Assembly: GCF_000023445.1 (NCBI RefSeq)
Contig: NC_012881.1
Location: 191,501 to 255,500, forward strand
Source: Maridesulfovibrio salexigens DSM 2638
GTDB lineage: Bacteria > Desulfobacterota > Desulfovibrionia > Desulfovibrionales > Desulfovibrionaceae
DNA: 64,000 nucleotides
Direction of reading: 5' to 3'
Made by a program: the position numbers and the translations under genes. The notes beneath the pieces are model-generated. The model saw only the letters and a list, made by a program, of their open reading frames with translations, was not told where the DNA came from and did no database searches. Positions 1 to 7,598 of this stretch are shown piece after piece. Position 1 is the first letter of the stretch. Each line of letters starts with the position of its first letter.

Positions 1-69
1 GGTTTACACTGATGGGAACAGCAGTATGCCTGATCCTGAATCATCAGCCCACAAGGAATAAAAGAATTA

Positions 70-534
70 ATGTCCAAGAAGAAACTTACCATTTATACAG
101 ACGGCTCCTGCCTCGGTAATCCCGGCAAAGGCGGCTACGGTGCCGTTCTCCTGTTCAATGAGCACCGTAAGGAGCTTTCACAGGGATACAAAAAGACCAC
201 CAATAACCGCATGGAAATGCGGGCGGTAATCGCAGCTCTGACTGAACTCAAAGAACCCTGCGAAGTCACTCTCTATACAGATTCACAGTACGTTAAGAAC
301 GCCTTTACCAAGAAGTGGATCGACAACTGGCAGAAGAATGGCTGGAAGACCGCCGCTAAGAAGCCGGTCAAAAACAAGGATCTCTGGTTGCAGTTCATTC
401 CCTTGCTGGAGAAGCACGATGTGACTTTTCGTTGGGTTAAAGGGCATGCCGGTGATCCCGAAAACGAACGCTGCGATGATCTGGCCCGTACTGCCGCATC
501 ATCCGGCGATCTGATCGTAGACGAAGGTGCTTAA
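70..534 (+). CDS. rnhA: Ribonuclease HI
   Basis: Cytoplasmic endonuclease that cuts the RNA strand of RNA-DNA hybrids, removing R-loops and primers. The 154-residue length is normal for the family. The acidic catalytic set is visible: Asp in TDGS near residue 11, Glu in the MEMRAV segment near residue 49, Asp in YTDSQYV near residue 71, and the [14 protein letters not shown] stretch near the C-terminus. The ATG is preceded by AAGGA at a slightly long distance. It is a single gene closed by a strong bidirectional terminator. A second RNase H, type II (rnhB), is at 23469. Identification is firm. Confidence 0.96.
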   Translation: MSKKKLTIYTDGSCLGNPGKGGYGAVLLFNEHRKELSQGYKKTTNNRMEMRAVIAALTELKEPCEVTLYTDSQYVKNAFTKKWIDNWQKNGWKTAAKKPVKNKDLWLQFIPLLEKHDVTFRWVKGHAGDPENERCDDLARTAASSGDLIVDEGA

Positions 535-591
535 GTCTCCAGTCCTTTAGAGATCGTAGTTTTAGTTTCCCATATAGCTTTAAAAATGATC

Positions 592-639
592 CGACTAAAA
601 AGCCCGCAATATCTTTAGGTATTGCGGGCTTTTTAGTCG
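592..639. terminator. Bidirectional terminator between rnhA and the HD-HAD gene
   Basis: A 20-bp perfect stem with an 8-nt loop, with runs of A on the left arm and T on the right arm. It therefore ends in a U-tract on both strands and serves the convergent rnhA and HD-HAD genes. Confidence 0.9.
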
Positions 640-687
640 TTAAGTTCAATTGAGCGCTAGGTGCTGCTACCGGATCGCTAAATAGTG

Positions 688-2133
688 CTAATTGTAGTTT
701 GCTATCCAGTTATGGGGGATAGACCAGCAACCGTTCTGTGCTGAATCAACTAGGGCATCCAGCAGGCGTGCAACTCCGTAGTCGTCACAAGCGGGAATAT
801 GCAGGTCTGCTGCGGGCAGTGCTTCGGGTGCTGCGTTGGCTACAACGGCACTTAAACCTACGTGACCGAACATGGTCAGGTCGTTCTCGCTATCACCGAT
901 AGCAATGGAGTTGAGGTCGGACCAGCCAGCTTCTTTCATGATCTGCATCATTGCGGAATGTTTACCGTGTCCTGCCGGGCCGATTTCAAGGAAATCTTCA
1001 GCAGTGCGGACGCAGCTCATGCCGTATTTCTCCGCAAGGTTGCGGACCATATTGCATTGTTCGGTCTGGTCGCGGTGAGAAAAGGTAAGGATCTTGATGG
1101 CGCTCTTGTCTCCCGGAGTAGGTCCGGTCTGGGGCAGGGTTTCACCTACCATGACAAAGTCATTGAGCTCTTTGGGAGTCAGTTCAGCGCGGGTCCAGAT
1201 GCCGTCACTTACATAAGTGGCGTAGTTGACGTTTGCTTCAAGCAGCGCGTCTTCGATGGCTTTGAACGGGGTAACTGTTTCGCCGAAAACCTCAAGCTTA
1301 CCATTGCGCACGATGACTGAACCGTTAACCCCCGCATGTGGAGTCTGCTCGCCTACACTGCTGATCAGGTGCGGTACGCTTATCATATGTTTTCCGGTTA
1401 TGAGCGAGAAGCGTCCACCAGCTGTGGTGTAGCGGTTGATCGCATTGAGTGTCCTGCGGTCAATTGTTTCACCCGGTTTGATCAGGGTGTTGTCGATGTC
1501 GCAGAAAATCCATGGAAGAGTCTTACCCTGTGCGCAGGCAATAGTTCTGGTAAAGTCCTGCTGGTTCTGGCGGGAGTAAGGCAGAGTCTTGCGTGCGATG
1601 GACGGCGGTATGGAATCAAGGCCGAATCTGCTTTCAAGTTCAACAATGCGTTGACCAAACGAATATGATTCTCCCAAAGGCGAGGTTCTGAAATCGCAGT
1701 ACGCAACAGCCTTGTAAATGGGGCAATCATAGTTCGGACCGGGAAATTGAGAATATATTTCCTTTATTTCAGGCATGCTCTCAATTTCAATTGGAGTGCT
1801 GGAGTGCCATAGCACAGCCATAATCAGGTCTTCCGGTGCATTGCAGTGAGCAAGGTAGGCCGCTCCGTCAAGGGGATGAAATCCGGTCTTCTTTAGCTTT
1901 TCGGAATAGCCGACATCATGGAAAAGGGCAGCGGTTACGACTTTTTCCGCAGTCTCGGCATCGTAATCCATCTGGGCAGCCAGTCTATGGGCAGTTTTGC
2001 AGGCCTGACGCATATGGGCCAGTCTGGTTGAGTCAGCCGGAAAAAAAGAAGCCGCCAGCTCGTCAGTGAGGTTCTCAGATACTGGACCAAGCGGTTCAGG
2101 AAAAATATTTTTAAGAATGGAAGATATGTTCAC
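688..2133 (-). CDS. HD-domain / HAD-phosphatase fusion protein
   Basis: About 481 residues with two phosphohydrolase modules. The N-terminal half has an HD-type metal site (FHDVGYSE, preceded by a His-containing helix). The C-terminal half is a Cof-like HAD phosphatase with the nucleophile motif DIDNTL, a conserved Thr in SLITGK and the acidic motif GDSENDLTMFG. The substrate is unknown; fusion suggests sequential or alternative phosphate removal from small metabolites (inference). I place the start at the GTG at 2133, which has GGAG six bases upstream. The longer reading from 2199 would translate an intergenic repeat (its first residues read LRPPAGTPEAE), so it is rejected. Domain calls are firm, function is not. 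Confidence 0.82.
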   Translation of the reverse strand: MNISSILKNIFPEPLGPVSENLTDELAASFFPADSTRLAHMRQACKTAHRLAAQMDYDAETAEKVVTAALFHDVGYSEKLKKTGFHPLDGAAYLAHCNAPEDLIMAVLWHSSTPIEIESMPEIKEIYSQFPGPNYDCPIYKAVAYCDFRTSPLGESYSFGQRIVELESRFGLDSIPPSIARKTLPYSRQNQQDFTRTIACAQGKTLPWIFCDIDNTLIKPGETIDRRTLNAINRYTTAGGRFSLITGKHMISVPHLISSVGEQTPHAGVNGSVIVRNGKLEVFGETVTPFKAIEDALLEANVNYATYVSDGIWTRAELTPKELNDFVMVGETLPQTGPTPGDKSAIKILTFSHRDQTEQCNMVRNLAEKYGMSCVRTAEDFLEIGPAGHGKHSAMMQIMKEAGWSDLNSIAIGDSENDLTMFGHVGLSAVVANAAPEALPAADLHIPACDDYGVARLLDALVDSAQNGCWSIPHNWIANYN

Positions 2134-2151
2134 GGAAAGCTCCGTTTGGGT

Positions 2152-2222
2152 ATATTCTGCCTCCGGCGTCCCTGCCGGGGGCCTTAAAACCTTTTGCAAA
2201 AGGGTTTAAGAATCCCAAAAAA
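2152..2222. repeat. Intergenic repeat, copy 1 (partial type)
   Basis: Begins with GCCTCCGGCGTCCCTGCCGG and continues into an imperfect hairpin of CCTTTTGCAAAAGGG followed by an AT-rich tail. It shares its GC-rich head with the elements near 2345, 4295 and 30000, which suggests a dispersed intergenic family. It lies directly upstream of the HD-HAD start. Confidence 0.6.
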
Positions 2223-2267
2223 TTTTAGTTATTTAAAATTATATAGTTGCAGTATAGTTTTGCGTTA

Positions 2268-2362
2268 AAAAAACGGCGAAGCCCTAATGAATATTTTTGA
2301 AGAGTCCAGAGAAACTTTTTTAAAAGTTTCTTTGGCCCCCGGAGGGCCGCCGGAGGCATATG
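2268..2362 (-). repeat. Intergenic repeat, copy 2 (full unit)
   Basis: About 95 bases nearly identical, in reverse complement, to 29995-30092. The unit has a GC-rich head (GCCTCCGGCGGCCCTCCGGG), an inverted repeat around AGAAACTTTT / AAAAGTTTCT, the segment CTGGACTCTTC and a GGGCTTCGCC tail. It does not encode a protein. It sits between the HD-HAD promoter region and the cmk terminator. Confidence 0.8.
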
Positions 2363-2416
2363 AATTCGTAATTATTGCGACTGTAAAGTCAAGCGACATT
2401 TGGGTCGCTAAAAGAT

Positions 2417-2447
2417 GAAGGCCGCTGGGAAAAACTTCCAAGCGGCC
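2417..2447 (-). terminator. Terminator of the hisC-cmk operon
   Basis: Hairpin with GGCCGCT / AGCGGCC stem plus an internal GGAA-TTCC extension, followed on the minus strand by TTCATCTTTT. Located just downstream of the cmk stop codon. Confidence 0.75.
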
Positions 2448-2475
2448 TAAAATATTCGTATTTGCGTTTTCGTTT

Positions 2476-3147
2476 TTAATTAACTTTTTTTTCGGTTTCG
2501 AAAACAAGCTTATCGAAAACACCGTTGATATCAAGATGAGTGGTGTCCACGATGATAGAATCTTCGGCGGGCTTGAGCGGAGCTACCTTGCGGTTACGGT
2601 CCTGATCGTCGCGAGCGGCGATTTGCTCAATCAGCTCTGCCATATCTGCGGGCTTGCCCATGTCCTTGAGCTGTTCGAACCTTCGGTGGGCGCGTTCTTC
2701 AAGATCGGCATCAAGGAAGAATTTGCAGGGGGCCTGAGGGAAAATAACCGTACCCATGTCTCTTCCTTCGGCAATGAGTGAAGTTGTCTCGCCGATGGCA
2801 CGCTGGGCGATTTTCTGATATTCGCGCACTGCCGGTATTTTAGCCATATTGGAAGCCCACATGCCTACTGTTTCGGTGCGGATTTCATCGGTCAGATGAG
2901 TTCCGTTCAGGCTCAGAGTGGAATTGGAACCGCTGCCGGAGAGGGTGAATTCAAGTCCCTTAAGTGCTTGATCAAGCTTGTCTGCATCCCAGTCCCAAGC
3001 TCCTTCACCCAGCTTCCATGCTGTTCCGCGGAACATTGCTCCGGTATCGAGATATGCTATCTCAAAGCGGTCGGCCAGACGCTTGGCGAGGGTGGATTTA
3101 CCCACACCGGCGGGGCCGTCCAAAGTTATAATAAAAGGTGTGTCCAT
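2476..3147 (-). CDS. cmk: Cytidylate kinase
   Basis: Phosphorylates CMP and dCMP with ATP in pyrimidine nucleotide synthesis, in the cytoplasm. At 223 residues it matches the bacterial short form. A P-loop (GPAGVGKSTLAKRLA) lies at residues 11-25, followed by YLDTGAMFR, typical of the nucleotide-binding region, and a GRDMGTVIFP segment (the family GRDIGTVVFP motif) near residue 128. The ATG overlaps the hisC stop codon (TAATG), so the two are translationally coupled. The same hisC-cmk adjacency is common in Desulfovibrio. Confidence 0.95.
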   Translation of the reverse strand: MDTPFIITLDGPAGVGKSTLAKRLADRFEIAYLDTGAMFRGTAWKLGEGAWDWDADKLDQALKGLEFTLSGSGSNSTLSLNGTHLTDEIRTETVGMWASNMAKIPAVREYQKIAQRAIGETTSLIAEGRDMGTVIFPQAPCKFFLDADLEERAHRRFEQLKDMGKPADMAELIEQIAARDDQDRNRKVAPLKPAEDSIIVDTTHLDINGVFDKLVFETEKKVN

Positions 3148-4241
3148 TAAAGGACCTCCTTAAGTGTTTCTAAGAATACTTTGTTTTCGTGGTCAGTTCC
3201 CATATTAACCCGGATGTACTCGCCAAGACCGAAGCTCTTCAGCGGGCGGACAATTATGCCTCGTTTGAGGAGTTCCTCAAACACTTCCATGGCATCGCGT
3301 GTGGGTTTGAACATAATGAAGTTGGCTTGGGAATCAAGCACTTCGCAGCCCATTTTGCGGATTTCTGTGGTGAAAAGTTCACGTCCGCGCAGGACTACGT
3401 CCATGGTGGTATTGAAAAATGCTTCGTCTTCCAGCACAGCAATTGCTGCTTCTTCAGCCAGCAGGTTCACGGTAAAGGGCGCACGGGCGCTCTTGATGTA
3501 CTCTGCCAGCTGCTTGCTCATGATGCCGTATCCGATGCGGAGGCCTGCCAGACCGTATGCTTTGGAGAAAGTACGGGTCAGCACAATGTTGGGGTATTCT
3601 TCCAGCAGGGGGCGCATGTCGTATTTATCAGCTGGGCGGGCAAATTCAATGTATGCTTCATCGATGACCAGCAGGGTCTGTTCTGGGATGGAAGCTGCCA
3701 TTTCACGCACTTCATCAACTGTAACAGCCAGCCCGGTAGGGTTGTCAGGGGAAGTCAGAAAGACAAGAGCTGTTTTATCGCTGACAGCGGCGGTCAGAGC
3801 CTTGAGAGGCTGCTTGTGGCCTTCCTCGCGGGGAATCTGGCGGAAATTTACTGCACAAAGATGGGACATGAGTCGATACATGCTGAAGCATGATTCGTAG
3901 GTAATGACTTCGTCCTGTCCGGGATTGGCCTTGATGCGTACCAGGAGGTCGAGGACTTCATCGGAACCGTTGCCGCTGATGATCTGTTCTTCGGAAACAC
4001 CGGTGCGTTTGGCAATGGCAGCATTCAAGCGCGGGTTGCCGTTATGAGGGTAGCGGAAAACAGAGGGCGCATGACGGTTAATGGCTTTCTGGGCCATGGG
4101 AGATGCACCCAACGGGTTTTCGTTGCTTGCGAGTTTGATGACGGTGTCGAGACCGTATTTCTCTTTGATTTCCTCGATGGTCAGGCCCGGTGCGTAGGGC
4201 TTTGAATCCATCATATCAGAACGGACTTTGATGGCGGACAT
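3147..4241 (-). CDS. hisC: Histidinol-phosphate aminotransferase
   Basis: PLP-dependent transamination of imidazole-acetol phosphate with glutamate in histidine synthesis; the enzyme can also act on aromatic amino-acid precursors. The 364 residues include the substrate-binding LASNENPLG at about 38-46, SPDNPTG near 165, IDEAYIEF near 195 and the Schiff-base lysine in TFSKAYGLAGLRIGYG near 225. It is the first gene of a two-gene operon with cmk. No other histidine genes are nearby, so a broad aminotransferase role cannot be excluded. Confidence 0.93.
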   Translation of the reverse strand: MSAIKVRSDMMDSKPYAPGLTIEEIKEKYGLDTVIKLASNENPLGASPMAQKAINRHAPSVFRYPHNGNPRLNAAIAKRTGVSEEQIISGNGSDEVLDLLVRIKANPGQDEVITYESCFSMYRLMSHLCAVNFRQIPREEGHKQPLKALTAAVSDKTALVFLTSPDNPTGLAVTVDEVREMAASIPEQTLLVIDEAYIEFARPADKYDMRPLLEEYPNIVLTRTFSKAYGLAGLRIGYGIMSKQLAEYIKSARAPFTVNLLAEEAAIAVLEDEAFFNTTMDVVLRGRELFTTEIRKMGCEVLDSQANFIMFKPTRDAMEVFEELLKRGIIVRPLKSFGLGEYIRVNMGTDHENKVFLETLKEVL

Positions 4242-4287
4242 GCTGGAATCCTCGATAGATGTGATTGATTATGATGCGCTGCGCGCT

Positions 4288-4352
4288 TTTAGAATAAAAT
4301 GATGCCTTCGGTGTCCCTGCCGTGAGTTCTCTGAAAGCCAAGGGAACAAGAT
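4288..4352. repeat. Degenerate copy of the intergenic repeat head
   Basis: GCCTTCGGTGTCCCTGCCGTG followed by AAGATTTTTTGGAATCCCG resembles the copy at 2152 with about three quarters identity over the head. It lies upstream of hisC. Low confidence because similarity is judged by eye. Confidence 0.4.
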
Positions 4353-4532
4353 TTTTTGGAATCCCGATCAGACTTCGCTCTCAGCCCAATTAAAACAGGG
4401 GACAATTTAAAAGGAAAGTCCGGTTTTATTAGTTTGGAACGGAGAATTTGTCAAAAAATACTGTTATTGACAGACTATCATCATGCAAGTACTGATTTTG
4501 CTTGTTTATGCATGTTTTTTTAAGGAGATTTT

Positions 4533-4583
4533 ATGTTTATGAGATCATTAGAGAATGCACTGCAAGTTACCGACAAAAGGTAG
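4533..4583 (+). CDS. Possible 16-residue leader peptide upstream of rsgA
   Basis: A short reading frame, MFMRSLENALQVTDKR then TAG, preceded by an excellent ribosome site (TAAGGAG, 4521-4527). Its last five codons are the left arm of a long-range RNA stem whose right arm is at 4720-4732, so translation would melt that stem. This arrangement resembles translated leaders that control downstream structure. No regulatory codon run is evident. It is unsupported by homology and could be chance. Confidence 0.4.
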   Translation: MFMRSLENALQVTDKR

Positions 4584-4732
4584 CAAGCTGGTAGCAGAAT
4601 GATCTGGTTCTGCCTTGGCAGAACATTCCTATTCTATCCAAGGGACATTTCTGTTTCCTTTCCGGCTTACGCCGTACCGGAACTCTGATTTGAGTTCCGC
4701 CTCTATTGCTGTACCCAATTTTTGTCGGTGAC
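4566..4732 (+). promoter_or_regulatory. Structured RNA or palindromic element upstream of rsgA
   Basis: Terminal arms GTTACCGACAAAA (4566-4578) and TTTTGTCGGTGAC (4720-4732) pair with one mismatch, and the stem can extend inward through GGTAGCA with TGCTGTACC. Inside are a perfect hairpin GTTCTGCC-TT-GGCAGAAC (4608-4624), a competing hairpin using GCAGAA at 4594 with the same TTCTGC, a CCGG-CCGG hairpin (4662-4680) and GGAACTC-TGATTT-GAGTTCC (4679-4698). I do not recognise it as any known riboswitch. It is either a leader RNA of rsgA or a small mobile palindromic element. A further imperfect stem is at 4777-4814. Confidence 0.5.
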
Positions 4733-4904
4733 ATACCATAATCTGTGATTCATGACCCATATGTATCATTCAGGTTGTTGGACAAGTGCGTTTTATTGAA
4801 TTTGTCCGCCCAACAGATACATTCAAGTGAACATTTCTGAGTCGTGGCGGTTTAGCAAATGCAGAATCGTTATGTTTCAGTTTATTAATAAATGGTAACA
4901 CCAA

Positions 4905-6017
4905 ATGATGAATATTTTAAAATTGGCAGAAAGCTTATCAAATCAAACAAAACTCAAAGCAATGGGCTGGTCCGACTTCTTTCAGGAAAAAGTCTCTGGC
5001 GCTGATATCCCGGCAAGGGTCGTAAGCGTGAACAAAGATATCTTTCTGGTGAGTCAGGGAGTTGATGATGCACAGGTCAGACTTTCAGGAAAAGTACGCC
5101 ATAAATCAGGCACGGATTCTGAAAATTTGTTTCCTGTTATCGGCGATTGGGTGCTTTTACGGGATGCTGTAATCGATAAGGTTCTACCCAGACGCAATGC
5201 TCTCTCGCGCGGAGCTGCTGGGGGACGCGGTAAAAGTCATGGCGCTGCTATGAAAGAGCAGGTTATGGCTGCCAATCTGGATACGGTGTTCATTGTTTGC
5301 GGTTTGGACCGCGATTACAATGTCCGGCGTATCGAGCGTTATCTGACTTTGGTTTATAATTGCAATTTATCACCGGTAGTCGTCCTGACAAAGGCTGATT
5401 TACATGAAGACCCCCTTGAGTGTGTGGACGAGGTAGAATCTGTTGCTTTCGGCGTTCCTGTGCATCTCGTTTCTGCTGATGACGAAAGCGGGGTTTTGGA
5501 GCTGGAGCAATACTTGTCCTCGGGCAAGACCGCTACCATGATAGGTTCCTCCGGAGCTGGTAAATCTACACTCTTGAACCGCTTGTACGGCAACTCAGTG
5601 CAGCAGACAGGAGCTGTCAGCCAGAGTGTGGGCAAAGGCAGGCATACCACAACAGGACGTGATATGATTGCCATGCCGCAAGGAGGTTCTTTGATTGATA
5701 ATCCGGGTATTCGTGAAATTGCGTTCTACTCTGAAGACGGAGGAGTCGAAAGCTCCTTTGCTGATATAGAGGATTATGCCCGCTATTGCAGGTTTTCAGA
5801 TTGCGATCACTTGAACGATCCCGGCTGCAACGTGCTGCAAGCCGTAGAGAACGGTGATCTTTCTACGGAAAGACTGGAAAGCTATCGCAAAATGAAGCGA
5901 GAGCTAGATTATATCTCACAGCGACAGCACAAAACTGCCGACCGCATCGAAAAAGAGCGCTGGCGCGATGTCGCTATGAAGATCAAAGTCGTTAATAAAA
6001 ATTGGAAAAGGAGATAG
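4905..6017 (+). CDS. rsgA: Ribosome small-subunit-dependent GTPase A
   Basis: Circularly permuted GTPase that helps the last steps of 30S subunit maturation. Of 370 residues, the N-terminal OB-fold region covers about 30-100. The G motifs occur in permuted order: G4 TKAD near 163, G1 GSSGAGKSTLLN near 213 and G3 DNPGIRE near 265. The zinc site at the C-terminus is visible as CRFSDCDH followed by DPGC. Two ATG codons stand in tandem at 4905 and 4908 and neither has a good ribosome site. It is a stand-alone gene with a long, structured upstream region and its own terminator. Confidence 0.94.
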   Translation: MMNILKLAESLSNQTKLKAMGWSDFFQEKVSGADIPARVVSVNKDIFLVSQGVDDAQVRLSGKVRHKSGTDSENLFPVIGDWVLLRDAVIDKVLPRRNALSRGAAGGRGKSHGAAMKEQVMAANLDTVFIVCGLDRDYNVRRIERYLTLVYNCNLSPVVVLTKADLHEDPLECVDEVESVAFGVPVHLVSADDESGVLELEQYLSSGKTATMIGSSGAGKSTLLNRLYGNSVQQTGAVSQSVGKGRHTTTGRDMIAMPQGGSLIDNPGIREIAFYSEDGGVESSFADIEDYARYCRFSDCDHLNDPGCNVLQAVENGDLSTERLESYRKMKRELDYISQRQHKTADRIEKERWRDVAMKIKVVNKNWKRR

Positions 6018-6024
6018 ACAAACC

Positions 6025-6059
6025 AAGCCCCCCGTTCATGGCTAAACGGGGGGCTTTTT
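6025..6059 (+). terminator. rsgA terminator
   Basis: An 11-bp GC-rich stem (AGCCCCCCGTT / AACGGGGGGCT) with a 7-nt loop and T5. The rsgA and universal stress genes converge on it. Confidence 0.9.
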
Positions 6060-6122
6060 GAGGTTAGTGAGGTCGACCTTTAGATCGGGGTGATGACCTT
6101 AAGGTCCGTTATAAGGTTATTC

Positions 6123-6563
6123 CTAGGAGGGTCTGACAGTCAAAACAGGGCTCTTGGCGGACTTAACCACCTTTTCAGCTACAGAACCGAACAGGATGCG
6201 GTCGATTCCGGCTCGTCCATGGGTACCCATGACGATCATGTCTGCATTTTCGCTTTCAGCAATAGCGAGGATTTCTTCAGCTGCATAACCGGTAACAACC
6301 TTACCGTTTGCAGTTACATCCTTGAAATTCTCAGTGATGAAAGTTTCCATTGTGGAGTCAGCACCAGTTACGATTTCACCTACGAAATTTTCAATGGAGC
6401 TGGGGGGTACATGGAAACCCACGTATTGATCCAGTGACGGAGCCACGTAAAGGCAGATGATATCTGCTCCCAGAGTCTTAGCCAGGGTGCTAGCGTATTC
6501 TGCTACAACGGGGCTGTGATCCGAAAAGTCCACTGCACAGAGTATCTTCTTGATTTCAGCCAT
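6123..6563 (-). CDS. Universal stress protein, UspA family
   Basis: 146 residues, a single UspA domain. The N-terminal ILCAVDFSDHS strand and the ATP-binding signature GTHGRAGIDRILFGS (G-x2-G-x9-G-S) near residues 115-130 place it in the ATP-binding subgroup. Members of this family support survival under starvation and other stress, but the specific signal is unknown. Monocistronic, with an AGGTAG ribosome site before the ATG. The 260 bases upstream are AT-rich without an obvious operator. Confidence 0.9.
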   Translation of the reverse strand: MAEIKKILCAVDFSDHSPVVAEYASTLAKTLGADIICLYVAPSLDQYVGFHVPPSSIENFVGEIVTGADSTMETFITENFKDVTANGKVVTGYAAEEILAIAESENADMIVMGTHGRAGIDRILFGSVAEKVVKSAKSPVLTVRPS

Positions 6564-6786
6564 ATGCTACCTCCATAATTCAAGGTTTGTGCATGGAAAG
6601 AAAGTGCATTTCTAAAATTTCTTACTTCAAATAATATCTGATTATTACCGACATGGACAAGCTTTTTCTTATACTTTATCCTGCAGGAGGAAAAAAAGTC
6701 TTGCTGCGATTGAAAATGAGTAGAAAGGGGCAGTTTTTTCCGAGTCTATAAGAAATGTAAAGTAAGTAAAATCAGCCTATTGTCCT

Positions 6787-6815
6787 AAAGTCTAGACTTT
6801 GGCAAGGTCATTGCA
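6787..6815 (+). promoter_or_regulatory. Sigma-54-type promoter with an overlapping palindrome
   Basis: TGGCAAGGTCATTGCA at 6800-6815 fits the -24/-12 consensus (TGGCACG-N4-TTGCW) with invariant GG and GC ten bases apart. A perfect 14-base palindrome AAAGTCTAGACTTT ends at its first base. The start codon of the next gene is 37 bases downstream, as expected for a short leader. Confidence 0.72.
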
Positions 6816-6851
6816 TACCCAAGGGTGAAACCAAAGGCTGAGGAGTATAAT

Positions 6852-7340
6852 ATGAAGATAAGTCCTGAACAGATTGAAGCCTTAAAGCTGCAACAGCAGC
6901 AGGAAAACAAGGCAAAGAAGGTTGACGGGGCAGCGTTCGGCGAATTCCTTAATCAGGAAGTTCAGCAGGGTGCAGCGCAGAAAAACAGCGCAGCATCAGC
7001 ACCGCCGGTGCCGGGTCTTCAGGTCAATCCCCTGCTGCAGGTGCAGCAGGCCGCTCAAGTTCAGCAGACCGCTCAGGTCAGCGAAAGTGAGTTTGTCGGC
7101 AAGGTGGAAGACCTTTTCGGAAAGCTTGAAAGTTATGCCCAGCAACTCGGTTCCTCTGGTGAGGGCGGGTTGAAGCAGGCCTATTCGACTCTTGAAGGTA
7201 TTCAAGGTGGAGTTGAGTCCCTCAAGAAGGATTGGCCCGGTGTGCAAAGCGAGAACCCGGAACTCGGTTCCATAGTATCCGAACTGGAAACCGTAGCCGT
7301 GACCGAACAGATCAAATTTAACCGGGGAGATTACGTATAG
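6852..7340 (+). CDS. Hypothetical Gln/Ala-rich protein under a sigma-54-type promoter
   Basis: I do not recognise the family. The 162-residue product starts at the ATG with AGGAG seven bases upstream; a GTG 27 bases earlier lacks such a site and lies too near the promoter. Residues 5-40 are a charged helix rich in Gln, 45-80 form a low-complexity Ala/Gln/Val linker with repeated QVQQ-AQV units, and 85-160 look helical. There is no signal peptide or membrane segment. Flagellar genes in this group are often sigma-54 dependent, so a flagellar or surface role is possible but unproven. Confidence 0.65.
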   Translation: MKISPEQIEALKLQQQQENKAKKVDGAAFGEFLNQEVQQGAAQKNSAASAPPVPGLQVNPLLQVQQAAQVQQTAQVSESEFVGKVEDLFGKLESYAQQLGSSGEGGLKQAYSTLEGIQGGVESLKKDWPGVQSENPELGSIVSELETVAVTEQIKFNRGDYV

Positions 7341-7384
7341 TCGCTCATACGTAATCCCCCTGCGTAAGTTCTTTCTTACGCAAG

Positions 7385-7418
7385 AAAGCCGCTCATCTTT
7401 ATGGATGTGCGGCTTTTT
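7385..7418 (+). terminator. Terminator of the hypothetical gene
   Basis: AAAGCCGC / GCGGCTTT stem with an inner CATC-GATG pairing and T5. A smaller hairpin (GCGTAAG-TTCTTT-CTTACGC) lies just before it. Confidence 0.85.
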
Positions 7419-7540
7419 AATGTGTCAAAATCGATAACTGCCCAGCTCGCTGTTCGATAGATGACGGCAGCATTTGAAACGCCTTTACAGATTGATAGTA
7501 TTTATCGGTTCAAGACTAACTGGATTTTCGAAGCCAATAA

Positions 7541-7575
7541 AGAAGCCCCCTGCCTCGTAAGAAGCGGGGGGCTTT
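7541..7575 (-). terminator. Terminator of the dsrMKJOP operon
   Basis: GC-rich hairpin (AAGCCCCC / GGGGGCTT) just after the dsrP stop, followed on the minus strand by CTTTATT. Confidence 0.8.
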
Positions 7576-7598
7576 CAAGTTCGGTAATCCGTCAGTGA

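Noticed and set aside
4566-4732. M-box or other known riboswitch, T-box or attC integron site upstream of rsgA
   Set aside because: None of their consensus cores (M-box terminal pairs, T-box bulge, attC R-boxes RYYYAAC/GTTRRRY) was found in the stretch.
4777-4814. Independent terminator before rsgA
   Set aside because: The stem is imperfect with a bulge and there is no T-run.
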